In this document: in pieces, positions 41,230 through 50,157 of the stretch
Layout of the letters: each line of letters begins with the position of its first letter
Position numbering within the stretch: position 1 is the first letter of the stretch
Assembly: GCA_964512985.1 (NCBI GenBank)
Contig: CAZELI010000008.1
Location: forward strand, 8,186 to 72,185
Length of the DNA stretch: 64,000 bases
Reading direction: 5' to 3'
Source of the DNA: CAYPGT01 sp964512985
Lineage (GTDB): Bacteria; Cyanobacteriota; Vampirovibrionia; LMEP-6097
Made by a program: the position numbers and the translations under genes
The notes under the pieces: generated by a model
What the model saw: the letters and a program-made list of their open reading frames with translations, nothing else
Databases searched by the model: none
Told to the model about the DNA's origin: nothing

Positions 41230-42327
41230 TTACAACCACTTCTTATTTTTAAAATAAATTATCATGCCAAGAATTACTGCGAGCATCACTAGCAGTGTTG
41301 CTGGATAGGCCCAAGGGTAATCTAGCTCAGGCATGTGTTTAAAATTCATACCGTAAATTCCAGCGATAAAGGTTACTGGAATGAAAATAGCAGAAATAAT
41401 TGTCAGTAGTTTCATTATCTCGTTCATTTTATTATTCAATGTAGAACGGCTAGTTTCTAAAACACTAAGAGAGATCTCACGCATCATATCGATAGAATCT
41501 AAAATTTGGATAGTATGATCTTGAAGATCTTTAAAAAATACTACAGTCCCCTCCTGTATTAAGTCAGATTCTTCTTTCATTAATGAGAGAAGCATTTCTT
41601 TAAGTGGCAAGGTATGGCGACGTATAAAGAGGATCTCTTGCTTCAGTTCATGTAATTCTTTTACATACTCCATTTCATGTTTAGTTTCAATCTGCTCTTC
41701 TATATGAATTAAACTTTCGTTAATAGTATCTAAGACCAAGAAATAATTATCAGCGATTGCATCGAGTAGAGAATACATTAAATAATCAGTTTTCATTTTG
41801 CGAATGCGGCCTTTATTGACTTCTAGGCGTTTGCGAATAATATTAAACACATCGCCGTCATCATGTTCCTGAAAACTAATTAAGTAGTTTTTTCCGAGAA
41901 TAAAACTAACTTGCTCGTTTATAATCTCATTAGAGCTATTTACATATATCATTTTTGCTACTACGTAGATATAGTGATCCCAATCTTCGAATTTAGGTCT
42001 TTGATTAGTATGTGTGATATCTTCAAGAGTTAGTGGATGTATGTTGAGTTTATCTCCAATGACCTTAATTGAATTCAGATCATTTAAACTATTGATATCT
42101 AGCCAATGCATTAAATCTGTTGAGGATTCTTTTATAGATTGGATTTCTGCTTCTAATTCTTGTAAATTAACTATCTTAGATTTTTTGAAAATGTTTGAAT
42201 CATAATTAATATTGTTAATAGGGAATTGGAGAGATTGCTTGTTAGTATCCACTGAGTCAGGTAAAGAGCCAGGCGGAGTCCCTAGCTCTTTACGTTTACT
42301 GACAAAAAGTTTTCTTCTCTTAGGCAT
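41230..42327 (-). CDS. corA: Magnesium/cobalt transporter CorA
   Basis: A pentameric Mg2+ channel of 365 residues. The long N-terminal cytosolic domain is rich in acidic helices, followed by two transmembrane helices at about 305-325 and 338-358. The selectivity motif GMNF is present in IYGMNFKHMPEL. A basic C-terminus (KNKKWL) faces the cytosol. The first 45 residues are basic and poorly conserved. The start ATG 42327 lies next to a family C repeat. Confidence 0.95.
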   Translation of the reverse strand: MPKRRKLFVSKRKELGTPPGSLPDSVDTNKQSLQFPINNINYDSNIFKKSKIVNLQELEAEIQSIKESSTDLMHWLDINSLNDLNSIKVIGDKLNIHPLTLEDITHTNQRPKFEDWDHYIYVVAKMIYVNSSNEIINEQVSFILGKNYLISFQEHDDGDVFNIIRKRLEVNKGRIRKMKTDYLMYSLLDAIADNYFLVLDTINESLIHIEEQIETKHEMEYVKELHELKQEILFIRRHTLPLKEMLLSLMKEESDLIQEGTVVFFKDLQDHTIQILDSIDMMREISLSVLETSRSTLNNKMNEIMKLLTIISAIFIPVTFIAGIYGMNFKHMPELDYPWAYPATLLVMLAVILGMIIYFKNKKWL

Positions 42328-42386
42328 ATCTATTACTAAAAGTCTAACATAATCATTATTTAGCTTATTAAATAATAGTCTATTAA

Positions 42387-42484
42387 AAATCTCATTTATG
42401 TTGTGGTTCCGCGCCTTCGGCGCGGTTCGTCCTGCGGACTGCTAAATAATTTATTTCATTAAGCCGCGCGCAGCGGCGGAACCC
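42387..42484. repeat. Family C repeat, copy 2
   Basis: About 98 bases with the same order of parts as 9208-9318: ATCTCATTTATGTTGTGG, hairpin CCGCGCCTTCGGCGCGG, GTCCTGCGGAC and TAAGCCGCGCGCAGCGGCGG. Identity is high outside small indels. It lies between the divergent corA and patatin genes, so here it is not at a gene 3' end. Confidence 0.8.
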
Positions 42485-42521
42485 CTTCCCTCCAGAATTG
42501 GATTTTAAAATAAAATATAGG

Positions 42522-42555
42522 ATGAGTAGTTACTTAACATACGCTATTCTATAAT
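42522..42555 (+). promoter_or_regulatory. Promoter region of the patatin gene with a GAGTAGTTAC motif
   Basis: TATAAT at 42550-42555 lies 19 bases before ATG 42575. GATGAGTAGTTACTTAAC just upstream covers the -35 position and shares GAGTAGTTACT with the perfect palindrome in the recA leader. It may be an operator. Confidence 0.4.
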
Positions 42556-42574
42556 TAAGTGAACTGTGAAATCT

Positions 42575-44359
42575 ATGAATATCTCTGAAGAATTAAATAA
42601 AATACCCTTTTTCTCTAAATTGTCCAATATGGATTTGAAAAATTTAGAACCGTACTTATTAATTCAAACTATTCCGAAAAATACCGTCATTGCTACTCGT
42701 GGTGATAATTGTAAATCCCTCTATGCCATTATTAAAGGTCATATTGGAGCTAGGTTATCAGAAACTTCCCATGCATCTGAAGCGGAGATTGTTTTAACTG
42801 CTGGAACTGTATTTGGTTCTATGTCCTTGCTTGCTAATATTTCAATGTTTGCTACCTTGACTAGTGTCGATGAAGTTGTTTTATTGACTTTGAGTCATAA
42901 TAATTTTAATCAGATCTATGATAAAGCACCTCGTCTTTATGAATCAATAATGAAAGAATTGATATATAGGATTCAGTATAAATCTGTGTTAGGGATGCAT
43001 AGATTTGAGACTAGGTGTATCTTTATTACTTGTGATCAACATGATGATATAAGTAAGCATATTACAGATTTGTTTTGTCAATCTATCGGCTATTATGCTA
43101 ATCAAGCTAGAGTCATAAATGAATACGATGGCACTGATATCGTAGAAGAAGTGAAACGCTGGCGTGAAGAAGGTTCTATTGGTCATCCATTGATAGCGAT
43201 TGTTACTAAATTTGGACTTGGTAAAATTTATAATTTGACTCATGATAAAGATTCTGTACTTTATCTCAATAATGCTTTGCAACAAGATCTTAGTGTTAAG
43301 CAGAATTGTGGTATGGCGAAATTGTCGATTCTCAAGTTTGCTCAGTCTACTGATAATGGAGAATTCTGTTATGAGCTTAGTGATGAGAGAATTGAAATGA
43401 TTTATGATAAAGTAATTCATTCTGGTTATCAGTCTGCTAAGTCTAGAATAGTAGATAGTATTACTAGAAGATTATTGAATCGTGAAGTTGGGTTGGCTCT
43501 AGGAGCTGGTGCTGCAAGAGGTTTCTCGCATATTGGTGTTTTGCTTGCTCTTGAAGAAAACAATATTCCTATCGATTTCCTTTCTGGTACTAGTATGGGC
43601 GGTGCTATAGCTTTGGTCTATGGCTTTACTGGCTCGGCTACTAAGACTAGGTCTCTGATTCAATCTGTACTTGGTGCCAAAGATAAAGTTCAAGATCTTT
43701 CTTTGTTTCCTCGACGTTCCCTGCTGGCAGGTAGAAAAATTCGAACATCAGCAAGACGTATCTTTGGAGATGCAACATTTAGTAACCTGAAAATCCCAGT
43801 CGAAGTTGTTAGTTCTGATATAGGTAGAGCTGAGAAATTTACAATTAATTCTGGATTGTTGCGTGAAGCTGTGCTTGCAACTTCTGCGATACCTGGAATC
43901 TTCCCTCCTCTGCTTAAACCAGGGAGAGTGCTGGTAGATGGTGCTTTGATGAGTAAGGTTCCTGTAGATATACTCAGATCTCGACTCTGTGCAGTTAAGA
44001 TAGCTATCAATGCAACTACGACTAAGGGCTTGTATACTGGATCTATGGCGGAAGAGGATTTCTTGTCTGATTCTTTAGAAGCTAAAATTGCTGATATTGA
44101 ACATACCTTTCAGTTAAATAGAGGTTTAAATTTAGGAAGTATTATTAATTATTCTTGGGATTTACTTTCTGGCTCTGAAGCAAGGACTGAAGCAGATCAC
44201 GCAGACATCTCGCTACATCCTGATACCCGTGCTTTTTCTAACTTTGACTTTAACGATTTTGATTTATTAGTAGATATTGGTTACCAAGCAGCTTTAAAGA
44301 AAATGCCAGCGATTAAAGTAGCAGTGGCTAAGATCCTTGAACCTAATGTTTACATCTGA
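42575..44359 (+). CDS. Cyclic-nucleotide-binding patatin-like phospholipase (NTE family)
   Basis: A 594-residue protein. The N-terminal cNMP/CRP-like effector domain (about 15-135) has GTVFGSMSLL in the phosphate-binding-cassette position. A Rossmann-like middle region follows (about 140-300). From about 310 comes a patatin domain with the oxyanion loop GAGAARGFSHIG, nucleophile GTSMGG (Ser) and DGA near 455. The canonical cassette Arg is not evident, so cyclic nucleotide binding is uncertain. The architecture is that of neuropathy-target-esterase homologues acting as lysophospholipases. I chose ATG 42575; a GTG at 42566 is also in frame. It is convergent with the acyl-CoA ligase gene. Confidence 0.9.
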   Translation: MNISEELNKIPFFSKLSNMDLKNLEPYLLIQTIPKNTVIATRGDNCKSLYAIIKGHIGARLSETSHASEAEIVLTAGTVFGSMSLLANISMFATLTSVDEVVLLTLSHNNFNQIYDKAPRLYESIMKELIYRIQYKSVLGMHRFETRCIFITCDQHDDISKHITDLFCQSIGYYANQARVINEYDGTDIVEEVKRWREEGSIGHPLIAIVTKFGLGKIYNLTHDKDSVLYLNNALQQDLSVKQNCGMAKLSILKFAQSTDNGEFCYELSDERIEMIYDKVIHSGYQSAKSRIVDSITRRLLNREVGLALGAGAARGFSHIGVLLALEENNIPIDFLSGTSMGGAIALVYGFTGSATKTRSLIQSVLGAKDKVQDLSLFPRRSLLAGRKIRTSARRIFGDATFSNLKIPVEVVSSDIGRAEKFTINSGLLREAVLATSAIPGIFPPLLKPGRVLVDGALMSKVPVDILRSRLCAVKIAINATTTKGLYTGSMAEEDFLSDSLEAKIADIEHTFQLNRGLNLGSIINYSWDLLSGSEARTEADHADISLHPDTRAFSNFDFNDFDLLVDIGYQAALKKMPAIKVAVAKILEPNVYI

Positions 44360-44369
44360 GATTGAATCT

Positions 44370-46088
44370 CTATTCTTGATACATCTCTTCTATAAGTTTC
44401 TTGTATTTCTGAGCAACTACACTACGTTTAATCTTTAAGGTTTGAGTTAGCTCGCCATTTTCAATAGATAAGGGTTGTTCTAGAATGCGAAAGCATTTAA
44501 TTTGTTCGAAGTTAGCTAACTGTTTATTAGCGGAATCTATCTCAGCTTGGACGAGAGATTCTTGTTTTTCTGGTGTAACATGCTCTGGATTAATGCTAAT
44601 AAGTGCTGCAAGGTATTTTCTATTGTCCCCGCAAACGACTATCTGATTAATAATGCTACTAGTTTGAAACATTTGTTCAATTTTATTAAGGGCAACTTTC
44701 TTACCATAAGAAGTAACTATCAACTCTTTCTTTCTGCCAGTGATTTTTAGGTAGCCATCATTAGCTATAGCACCAAGATCACCAGTTCTAAACCATTTCT
44801 TAGTATCGCTTTCTATCTCTGGGTTCCATTGAGTATATTCTTGAAATTTAGGATCATAAAATGCTTCTATATTAGCTGTATCATTTTTATAATATCCTTG
44901 AAAAATACTAGTGCCGCGGCAGAGTATCTCATTATCATCTGCAATCTTAATCTCTGCTCCCTTAAGAGCTGGTCCAACGGTGCCAGGTTTATTAGCTTGC
45001 GGTGGATTAACAGTGATGCCCCCAGTCGTCTCAGTAAGTCCGTAACCCTCTAGCACAGGGATATTAAGCTTCTGGAAGAATTTAGCGATGCGAGGATTGA
45101 GTGGAGCGCCACCAGAAATAAAGGCTGTGATATGAGGTGCAAGCTCAGATTTGATTTTCTTAGCAAGAAGATTTTTTATGATTGGTATATTGAGCAATAT
45201 AGCTTTATATCCTAGCTTTTTGAGTATTCCTAGATAGATCTTCTCTAATAGTCTTGGCACCACCATTGAGTAGGTTATATTTGCATGTTTCAGGTCTTGA
45301 GTATAATAGTCAGGCTTATTACAGAAAAATATATTAGCACCAATGGCAATCGCATAGAACTCACAAGCTGTGCGTTCAAAGATATGTGCTAAAGGTAGTA
45401 TAGAAAGGAATTGGTCGTTATGGTCAAGCTTGATACGTTCCTGAAAAGCTTCTATCGCAGCAATTAAGTTACCATGGTTTAATTGAACTGCTTTAGGCAG
45501 ACCTGATGTACCTGAAGTGAAAATTATGCTTGCTATATCAGTACTGCTAATCAGCTCTGTCTGATTTTTGATTTCGCTGTAATCTTCAGAAACCTTTCCG
45601 AACTTGAAGATATCTTTCCAGTTATGAATTTGATATTGCAAGTTTAATGATGCTTCGGTAGAGTTTTCATCAAGAATAATAACGTGCTTTAAATGTGGTG
45701 AGTTGATGCTGCGTAACTCTTCAAGTTTCTTGGCATCTTCCACAAATATAATTTCAATTTCACAAATATTAAAGTAATTAATAAGGTCTTGGGACCGTGA
45801 ACTTTGGTAAATGGGTATAGAAATTGCTTTCGTGGATAATATCGCGATGTCAATTATTATCCATTTGAAGGTATTAGAAGAGAATATAGCTATTTTAGTC
45901 CCCGGCTTAACTCCTAAATTAGTTAAGTACTTAACTAATTGTGCTACTTGAGATCCCGCTTCTTGCCAGCTGATTGACTTGTATTCAGGTAAAGGTAAAT
46001 TAAATGAGCGAAATGAGAGAAATGGAGCATTCTTTCTTGACTCCACTTGCTTCCAGAAGATCTGAGCGATATTTTTATTAGCGGCCAC
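44370..46088 (-). CDS. fadD: AMP-dependent long-chain acyl-CoA ligase
   Basis: A 572-residue ANL-superfamily enzyme that activates fatty acids via acyl-AMP. The P-loop is IIFTSGTSGLPKAV (near 195-208), then GYGLTETTGG (near 345-354), RTGDLG and GRKKELIVTSYGKKV with the catalytic C-terminal Lys region. The length is a little short of the approximately 600-residue long-chain class because of a compact C-terminus. Acyl-ACP synthetases of Cyanobacteria look similar and cannot be excluded. It sits opposite the phospholipase, which would release fatty acids. A membrane protein gene lies 18 bases upstream. Confidence 0.88.
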   Translation of the reverse strand: MAANKNIAQIFWKQVESRKNAPFLSFRSFNLPLPEYKSISWQEAGSQVAQLVKYLTNLGVKPGTKIAIFSSNTFKWIIIDIAILSTKAISIPIYQSSRSQDLINYFNICEIEIIFVEDAKKLEELRSINSPHLKHVIILDENSTEASLNLQYQIHNWKDIFKFGKVSEDYSEIKNQTELISSTDIASIIFTSGTSGLPKAVQLNHGNLIAAIEAFQERIKLDHNDQFLSILPLAHIFERTACEFYAIAIGANIFFCNKPDYYTQDLKHANITYSMVVPRLLEKIYLGILKKLGYKAILLNIPIIKNLLAKKIKSELAPHITAFISGGAPLNPRIAKFFQKLNIPVLEGYGLTETTGGITVNPPQANKPGTVGPALKGAEIKIADDNEILCRGTSIFQGYYKNDTANIEAFYDPKFQEYTQWNPEIESDTKKWFRTGDLGAIANDGYLKITGRKKELIVTSYGKKVALNKIEQMFQTSSIINQIVVCGDNRKYLAALISINPEHVTPEKQESLVQAEIDSANKQLANFEQIKCFRILEQPLSIENGELTQTLKIKRSVVAQKYKKLIEEMYQE

Positions 46089-46106
46089 TTTTACAGTATA
46101 TAGTAA

Positions 46107-47042
46107 CTATGCTTTTAATGCTAACTTCCTAAGTCTCTCCCCTTCTACTATTGGGTAAGCTGCTAGACCCGCTAAGGATAAGGGGATGACTAATTTAAGG
46201 CTTTCTGGTCCTGTACACATAAGGTAGAATTGCGCTGCTGCAAAGATAGTACCACCAATACGCATCATGATACTTTCGCGCATAAATCCAAATGCAATCT
46301 TGGATAGACCATCGATAAAACTTGAGAAAGCTAAAGCTCTAATCGAAATAGTTGTGACAAGAGCTGCAACTGCAATATAAGTAGATCCTTTAATATATAA
46401 ATCTAAGTAGGCTGCTAATTCAAATCCAGCAATAACAAATAAAGGTGTAGCAGAAATGATGCGCATTAACGATGAGAAGAATTGTGAGCGAATAGCATCA
46501 TTGATAAAAGCCTTAAAATTACCACGCTTAATTTCACCGAGCATCTCCTGAGAGCGAGTTAAGATTTCTCTTATTATTGTTTGAAGATAGCTTTGAAGAT
46601 TATGAATGAATTGAGATAGAGTGAGTTTGTTTTTATTAGGATCAGGTTTCTGTAATAATTCTGATTCATGTAAGTATTGCTCTGGATGATACTTTACTAG
46701 AGCTTCATAGCTGTAATCTACTTTAATCATGCCAACAAACAAACCTTCACGAAAGGCATTACCAATAGGCAATGTAGCAAAATAATTAGTGACAACTATA
46801 CCTAGAATTCCAGTGGAAATTAAAACGCGCCATTGCGGAACATAGACCATCAGTAGGGGAACGTTCTGTAAGCCACAGCTAGCTAGCATGATTTGATTGA
46901 AGATTTGATATAAAGCATCATTGCCAGAGATAACGAGAGCTGCAGTAATAAGACCTGTGCTAAATGATAAATAACCAAAAAACTCATTAAGAATAATGCG
47001 TGGGTCTGCAATGCGAATTTTTATTTCTTGATTGATATTCAT
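46107..47042 (-). CDS. Hypothetical multi-pass membrane protein
   Basis: A 311-residue protein with about six to seven hydrophobic segments, at about 22-42, 52-68, 73-92, 198-218, 225-245 and 262-295. A long cytosolic or periplasmic loop (about 105-185) with amphipathic helices lies between the two halves. No transporter motif is recognised. It lies between the acyl-CoA ligase and the WecA/TagO-like gene in a leftward run with gaps of 11-18 bases, which suggests a link to envelope lipid metabolism by context only. Confidence 0.65.
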   Translation of the reverse strand: MNINQEIKIRIADPRIILNEFFGYLSFSTGLITAALVISGNDALYQIFNQIMLASCGLQNVPLLMVYVPQWRVLISTGILGIVVTNYFATLPIGNAFREGLFVGMIKVDYSYEALVKYHPEQYLHESELLQKPDPNKNKLTLSQFIHNLQSYLQTIIREILTRSQEMLGEIKRGNFKAFINDAIRSQFFSSLMRIISATPLFVIAGFELAAYLDLYIKGSTYIAVAALVTTISIRALAFSSFIDGLSKIAFGFMRESIMMRIGGTIFAAAQFYLMCTGPESLKLVIPLSLAGLAAYPIVEGERLRKLALKA

Positions 47043-47053
47043 AAGATCTAATA

Positions 47054-48163
47054 TTACTTTATTTGTTTCTGTCTGCGAGCATTAATTACTAGGCTGAAAA
47101 ATAACCACATCACTAGAAGACAGGTACTAATTAATAAATACTCTTGCCCAATATCTATTCCAAGTGTGAAAGTGCCTATAAGTCCAGCCAGGAAAGTAAT
47201 ACTATAAAAAAGGTAGTTAATCTGTTTAGGGCTAAGACCTTTACGTAATAATTTATGATGTAAATGTTCCAAATCAGGCTTCATGATAGGTTCGTTCTTA
47301 GTAGCACGGCGAAAGATTGCATAGATCATGTCTATTAATGGCACCAAGAAAATTAAAATTAGAATTGGCGATAAAGTAACTACCGTAACTTTCTTAGTAA
47401 GACCAATACAAGAAATACAAGCAAGTGTGAAACCCAGTAGATAAGCACCATTGTCCCCGAGAAATATTCGAGCGGGATTAAAATTATATCTCAGAAACCC
47501 AAAGCAAGCGCCAGCTAAAGTTGCAGAAAGTATTGCTCCAGCTGGTTGGTTTAATAGAGGACTAAGATTAATCGCCCAGCTAGCTATACAACAGATCACT
47601 GTAACGCCAACAGCGAGACCATCTACACCATCTATAAGATTAATAGCATTAGTCATGGCTACCAAGAATATCACTGTGATAATTAAACTACTAAGGTCAT
47701 CGAGCCTAAGAGCCGAAACTCTAGCATGATCAATGTAATGAATAGGATTGATGAGAAATTCAATTCTTACATTCATTAACCAAGCTACTATTGCTGCTAC
47801 TAATTGACCAGCTAATTTGGTAGGTGCTGGTAAGGGTTTGATGTCGTCAAGTAAGCCAATAAAGAAAATAATTAAAGCACCGACCGATATGCCTTCAAGC
47901 TCTAGATGCTTGATTCCAGACGGTGTATATCTTCCAAATATCGCTAAATAAATTATAGTAGTTACTGTTAAAGCTATGAGAATTGCAATCCCACCTAATC
48001 GAGGGATATTAGTGGTATCCCTGCCTTCCCCTCGTGGCTCAAGTTTAAGCTTACTGGCACGCTCTTTGATTAATGGTGTAATCATAAATGCTATCACTAG
48101 CGCGATAAGAAACGCCATCGGTTGAGAGTTAGATTGATTTATTGTAAACTCAGACCAGGACAT
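47054..48163 (-). CDS. Undecaprenyl-phosphate sugar-1-phosphate transferase (WecA/TagO/MraY family)
   Basis: A 369-residue polytopic enzyme, about 10-11 transmembrane segments. It transfers a sugar-1-phosphate (usually GlcNAc-1-P) to the lipid carrier to start an envelope polysaccharide. Motifs are IPRLGGIAIL (near 48-57), GLLDDIKPLP (Asp pair), NAINLIDGVDGLA (near 171-183), FLGDNGAYLLGF (near 235-246) and the His motif LEHLHHKLL (near 303-311), which is diagnostic for the WecA/TagO group rather than MraY. It is 5 bases downstream of bioA and 11 upstream of a membrane protein gene. Confidence 0.9.
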   Translation of the reverse strand: MSWSEFTINQSNSQPMAFLIALVIAFMITPLIKERASKLKLEPRGEGRDTTNIPRLGGIAILIALTVTTIIYLAIFGRYTPSGIKHLELEGISVGALIIFFIGLLDDIKPLPAPTKLAGQLVAAIVAWLMNVRIEFLINPIHYIDHARVSALRLDDLSSLIITVIFLVAMTNAINLIDGVDGLAVGVTVICCIASWAINLSPLLNQPAGAILSATLAGACFGFLRYNFNPARIFLGDNGAYLLGFTLACISCIGLTKKVTVVTLSPILILIFLVPLIDMIYAIFRRATKNEPIMKPDLEHLHHKLLRKGLSPKQINYLFYSITFLAGLIGTFTLGIDIGQEYLLISTCLLVMWLFFSLVINARRQKQIK

Positions 48164-48168
48164 TGATT

Positions 48169-49614
48169 TTATTGTAGCTTGTTTTGGAAGCTGTATCGTC
48201 CCGCAACTAATTCTCTTATCACTTCTCTAATGCTTTGCATACAATAGTTCAATGAATCTACGCTAATAGTGTAAGGCGGCATGAAATACAGAACATTGCC
48301 TAAGGGTCTCAGTAGTATTTGTTTTTCTAAGAATGCCTTGGCTAATATTGGTCCAATACTAGATAAATATTCTCCTTCTACGTTAAACTCTATTACTCCA
48401 ATCGCTCCTAGTATTCTTATATCTCTAATAATCGCTAACTCTTCTAGCTTCTTGAATTCTTGATTCATTATAAGATTGATGTACTGCACGTCTTTAAGAC
48501 GATCTTCCTTCATATAGAGTTCTAGGCTAGCAAGTGCAGCCGTGCAAGCTAATGAGTTACCAGTGTATGAATGTCCATGGAAAAATGTCTTCATGGGAGA
48601 TTCAGAATGAAATGCTGAATAAATTTCTTCAGTAGTTACTGTAAGTCCCATCGGTAAAAAGCCGCCAGTGATTGCTTTAGAGAGGCAGATTATATCAGGT
48701 ACTATAACAGCATTAGAGCATGCAAAGTTCATTCCCGTTCTCCCAAAGCCCGTGAACACCTCGTCTGCAATCATGATGACACCAGTATCTGAGCAGATCT
48801 TACGTAGTTTCTGTAGAAACTGACTACGGTGAAATTTCATTCCCCCAGCACCTTGTATTAAAGGTTCAATTATTAATGCTGCGATTTGATTGGGGTATTT
48901 ATTTATAAGTTCTATTACTTGATTAAGTGCATTGTCTTCTGCAAGTTGCTTGGCTTCTTCTTTCACTAATAATTGTTGCTTAGAATTGAGACTACTATTG
49001 GGCTTGACAAGTTGCGCGCTTGGGGAATCTACTAGATCTACAGGGAACATTAATTGCTTGAAGGGTTGATGTAGTATTGGGGTATTGCTTACAGACATCG
49101 CTCCCACTGTATCTCCGTGATAGCCATCCTTAAACGCAATGATTCTCTTGCGCTCTGGATGTCCATTATTATGCCAATATTGAATTGCCATTTTAATCGC
49201 TATCTCTGTTGCTGTAGAACCGTTATCTGAGAAGAATGCTTTAGTTAAAATCCTTGGATTGTGAGCGCTTGCGGTAATATCTGCGCGAGGTAATAACGGT
49301 AATAATTTATCTATGAGTTGGATAGCAGGCTCATGAGTGAACCCTGCAAAAATCACTTGTTCATGCTTATCTAGCTGTTCTTTAATACGATTGCTGATAT
49401 AAGGATTACAATGTCCGTGAATATTAACCCACCACGAGCTAATTCCATCGATGATTTTTTTCTCTTCACCACGCTCATCTATTACATATATAAACTCACC
49501 CTGCGCCCTGCTTACTAAGAGCGGTTTACCTGCGATAGCATGTTGAGTATATGGATGCCAAATATGCGCCTGATCGATGCTGAGAGGGTTAGATTTATGT
49601 GTATAAGAAGCCAC
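48169..49614 (-). CDS. bioA: Adenosylmethionine-8-amino-7-oxononanoate aminotransferase
   Basis: A biotin-synthesis PLP enzyme of 481 residues. Its N-terminus has IWHPYTQH and ISSWWVNIHGH (typical of BioA rather than other class III transaminases). Then come the PLP-site IMIADEVFTGFGRTG (near 265-279), and CLSKAITGGFLPMG with the Schiff-base Lys (near 296). It is some 40 residues longer than E. coli BioA because of a Ser/Asn/Lys/Gln-rich insert at about 205-230 (SSLNSKQQLLVKEE). The start is GTG 49614. TAAAAT (minus strand) ends 8 bases upstream without a ribosome-binding site. No other bio gene is nearby. Confidence 0.93.
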   Translation of the reverse strand: MASYTHKSNPLSIDQAHIWHPYTQHAIAGKPLLVSRAQGEFIYVIDERGEEKKIIDGISSWWVNIHGHCNPYISNRIKEQLDKHEQVIFAGFTHEPAIQLIDKLLPLLPRADITASAHNPRILTKAFFSDNGSTATEIAIKMAIQYWHNNGHPERKRIIAFKDGYHGDTVGAMSVSNTPILHQPFKQLMFPVDLVDSPSAQLVKPNSSLNSKQQLLVKEEAKQLAEDNALNQVIELINKYPNQIAALIIEPLIQGAGGMKFHRSQFLQKLRKICSDTGVIMIADEVFTGFGRTGMNFACSNAVIVPDIICLSKAITGGFLPMGLTVTTEEIYSAFHSESPMKTFFHGHSYTGNSLACTAALASLELYMKEDRLKDVQYINLIMNQEFKKLEELAIIRDIRILGAIGVIEFNVEGEYLSSIGPILAKAFLEKQILLRPLGNVLYFMPPYTISVDSLNYCMQSIREVIRELVAGRYSFQNKLQ

Positions 49615-49638
49615 AACTGGTTATTTTAGCTTAATTGC

Positions 49639-49644
49639 TATAAT
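49639..49644 (+). promoter_or_regulatory. -10 box of a leaderless transcript
   Basis: TATAAT ends 6 bases before ATG 49651 and no ribosome-binding site is present. The region is also the divergent promoter of bioA, where a minus-strand TAAAAT lies at 49628-49623. Confidence 0.55.
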
Positions 49645-49650
49645 ATTGTC

Positions 49651-50157
49651 ATGATTAAAAATCTATGGTTAGCGTTTCTATTATTGATGTTATCCGCTTC
49701 TATTGCTCAAGCAGCAGCATCCAAGAAATTAACTGCAGTCTTGCATAAATCTGGTTTAACGAAACAAGAATATAAATCCTTAGAAACTTATTCACGTAAA
49801 CTCGGTAAAGAAATTCATACTAATTGGTTTCCTGCTGAATACAATGGTAACTATCGCACTGTAGTGAGTTTGAATCTTTCCAGAGATAAAGAACCTCTTT
49901 ATGCAGTAAGTGAAAGTAGTGGTAATAATGAGCTAGATGCATCTTGTATTAAAGCTATAGAGCGTAGTGTTGATGTTACTGACTTCTCTAGACAAGCGAA
50001 CCTTGAATATTTATTTGAGTATAAAAATAAAATTAGCACTGCTAAAAATATCCCTGTGCCATGGAACAGAGTCTTAGCTTATCCCTTCCAAGTAGGCGCT
50101 GCTTCTGTTACTAAAGCCCTAGGACTTAATACTTATGTGAGTGTGCCGATTTATTAA
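49651..50157 (+). CDS. Secreted protein with a TonB/TolA C-terminal-like domain
   Basis: A 168-residue protein with a good signal peptide (MIKNLWLAFLLLMLSASIAQA, cleavage near 22). Around residues 70-115 lies the pattern VSLNLSRDKEPLYAVSESSG then NNELDASCIKAI, close to the TonB C-terminal signature (V-x-hydrophobic-x-hydrophobic...G...SSGN-x-x-LD-x-A-x-x-A). There is no N-terminal anchor or Pro-rich spacer, so it is not a full TonB. The function is unknown. It overlaps the end of the convergent thioredoxin-domain gene by 4 bases. Confidence 0.65.
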   Translation: MIKNLWLAFLLLMLSASIAQAAASKKLTAVLHKSGLTKQEYKSLETYSRKLGKEIHTNWFPAEYNGNYRTVVSLNLSRDKEPLYAVSESSGNNELDASCIKAIERSVDVTDFSRQANLEYLFEYKNKISTAKNIPVPWNRVLAYPFQVGAASVTKALGLNTYVSVPIY

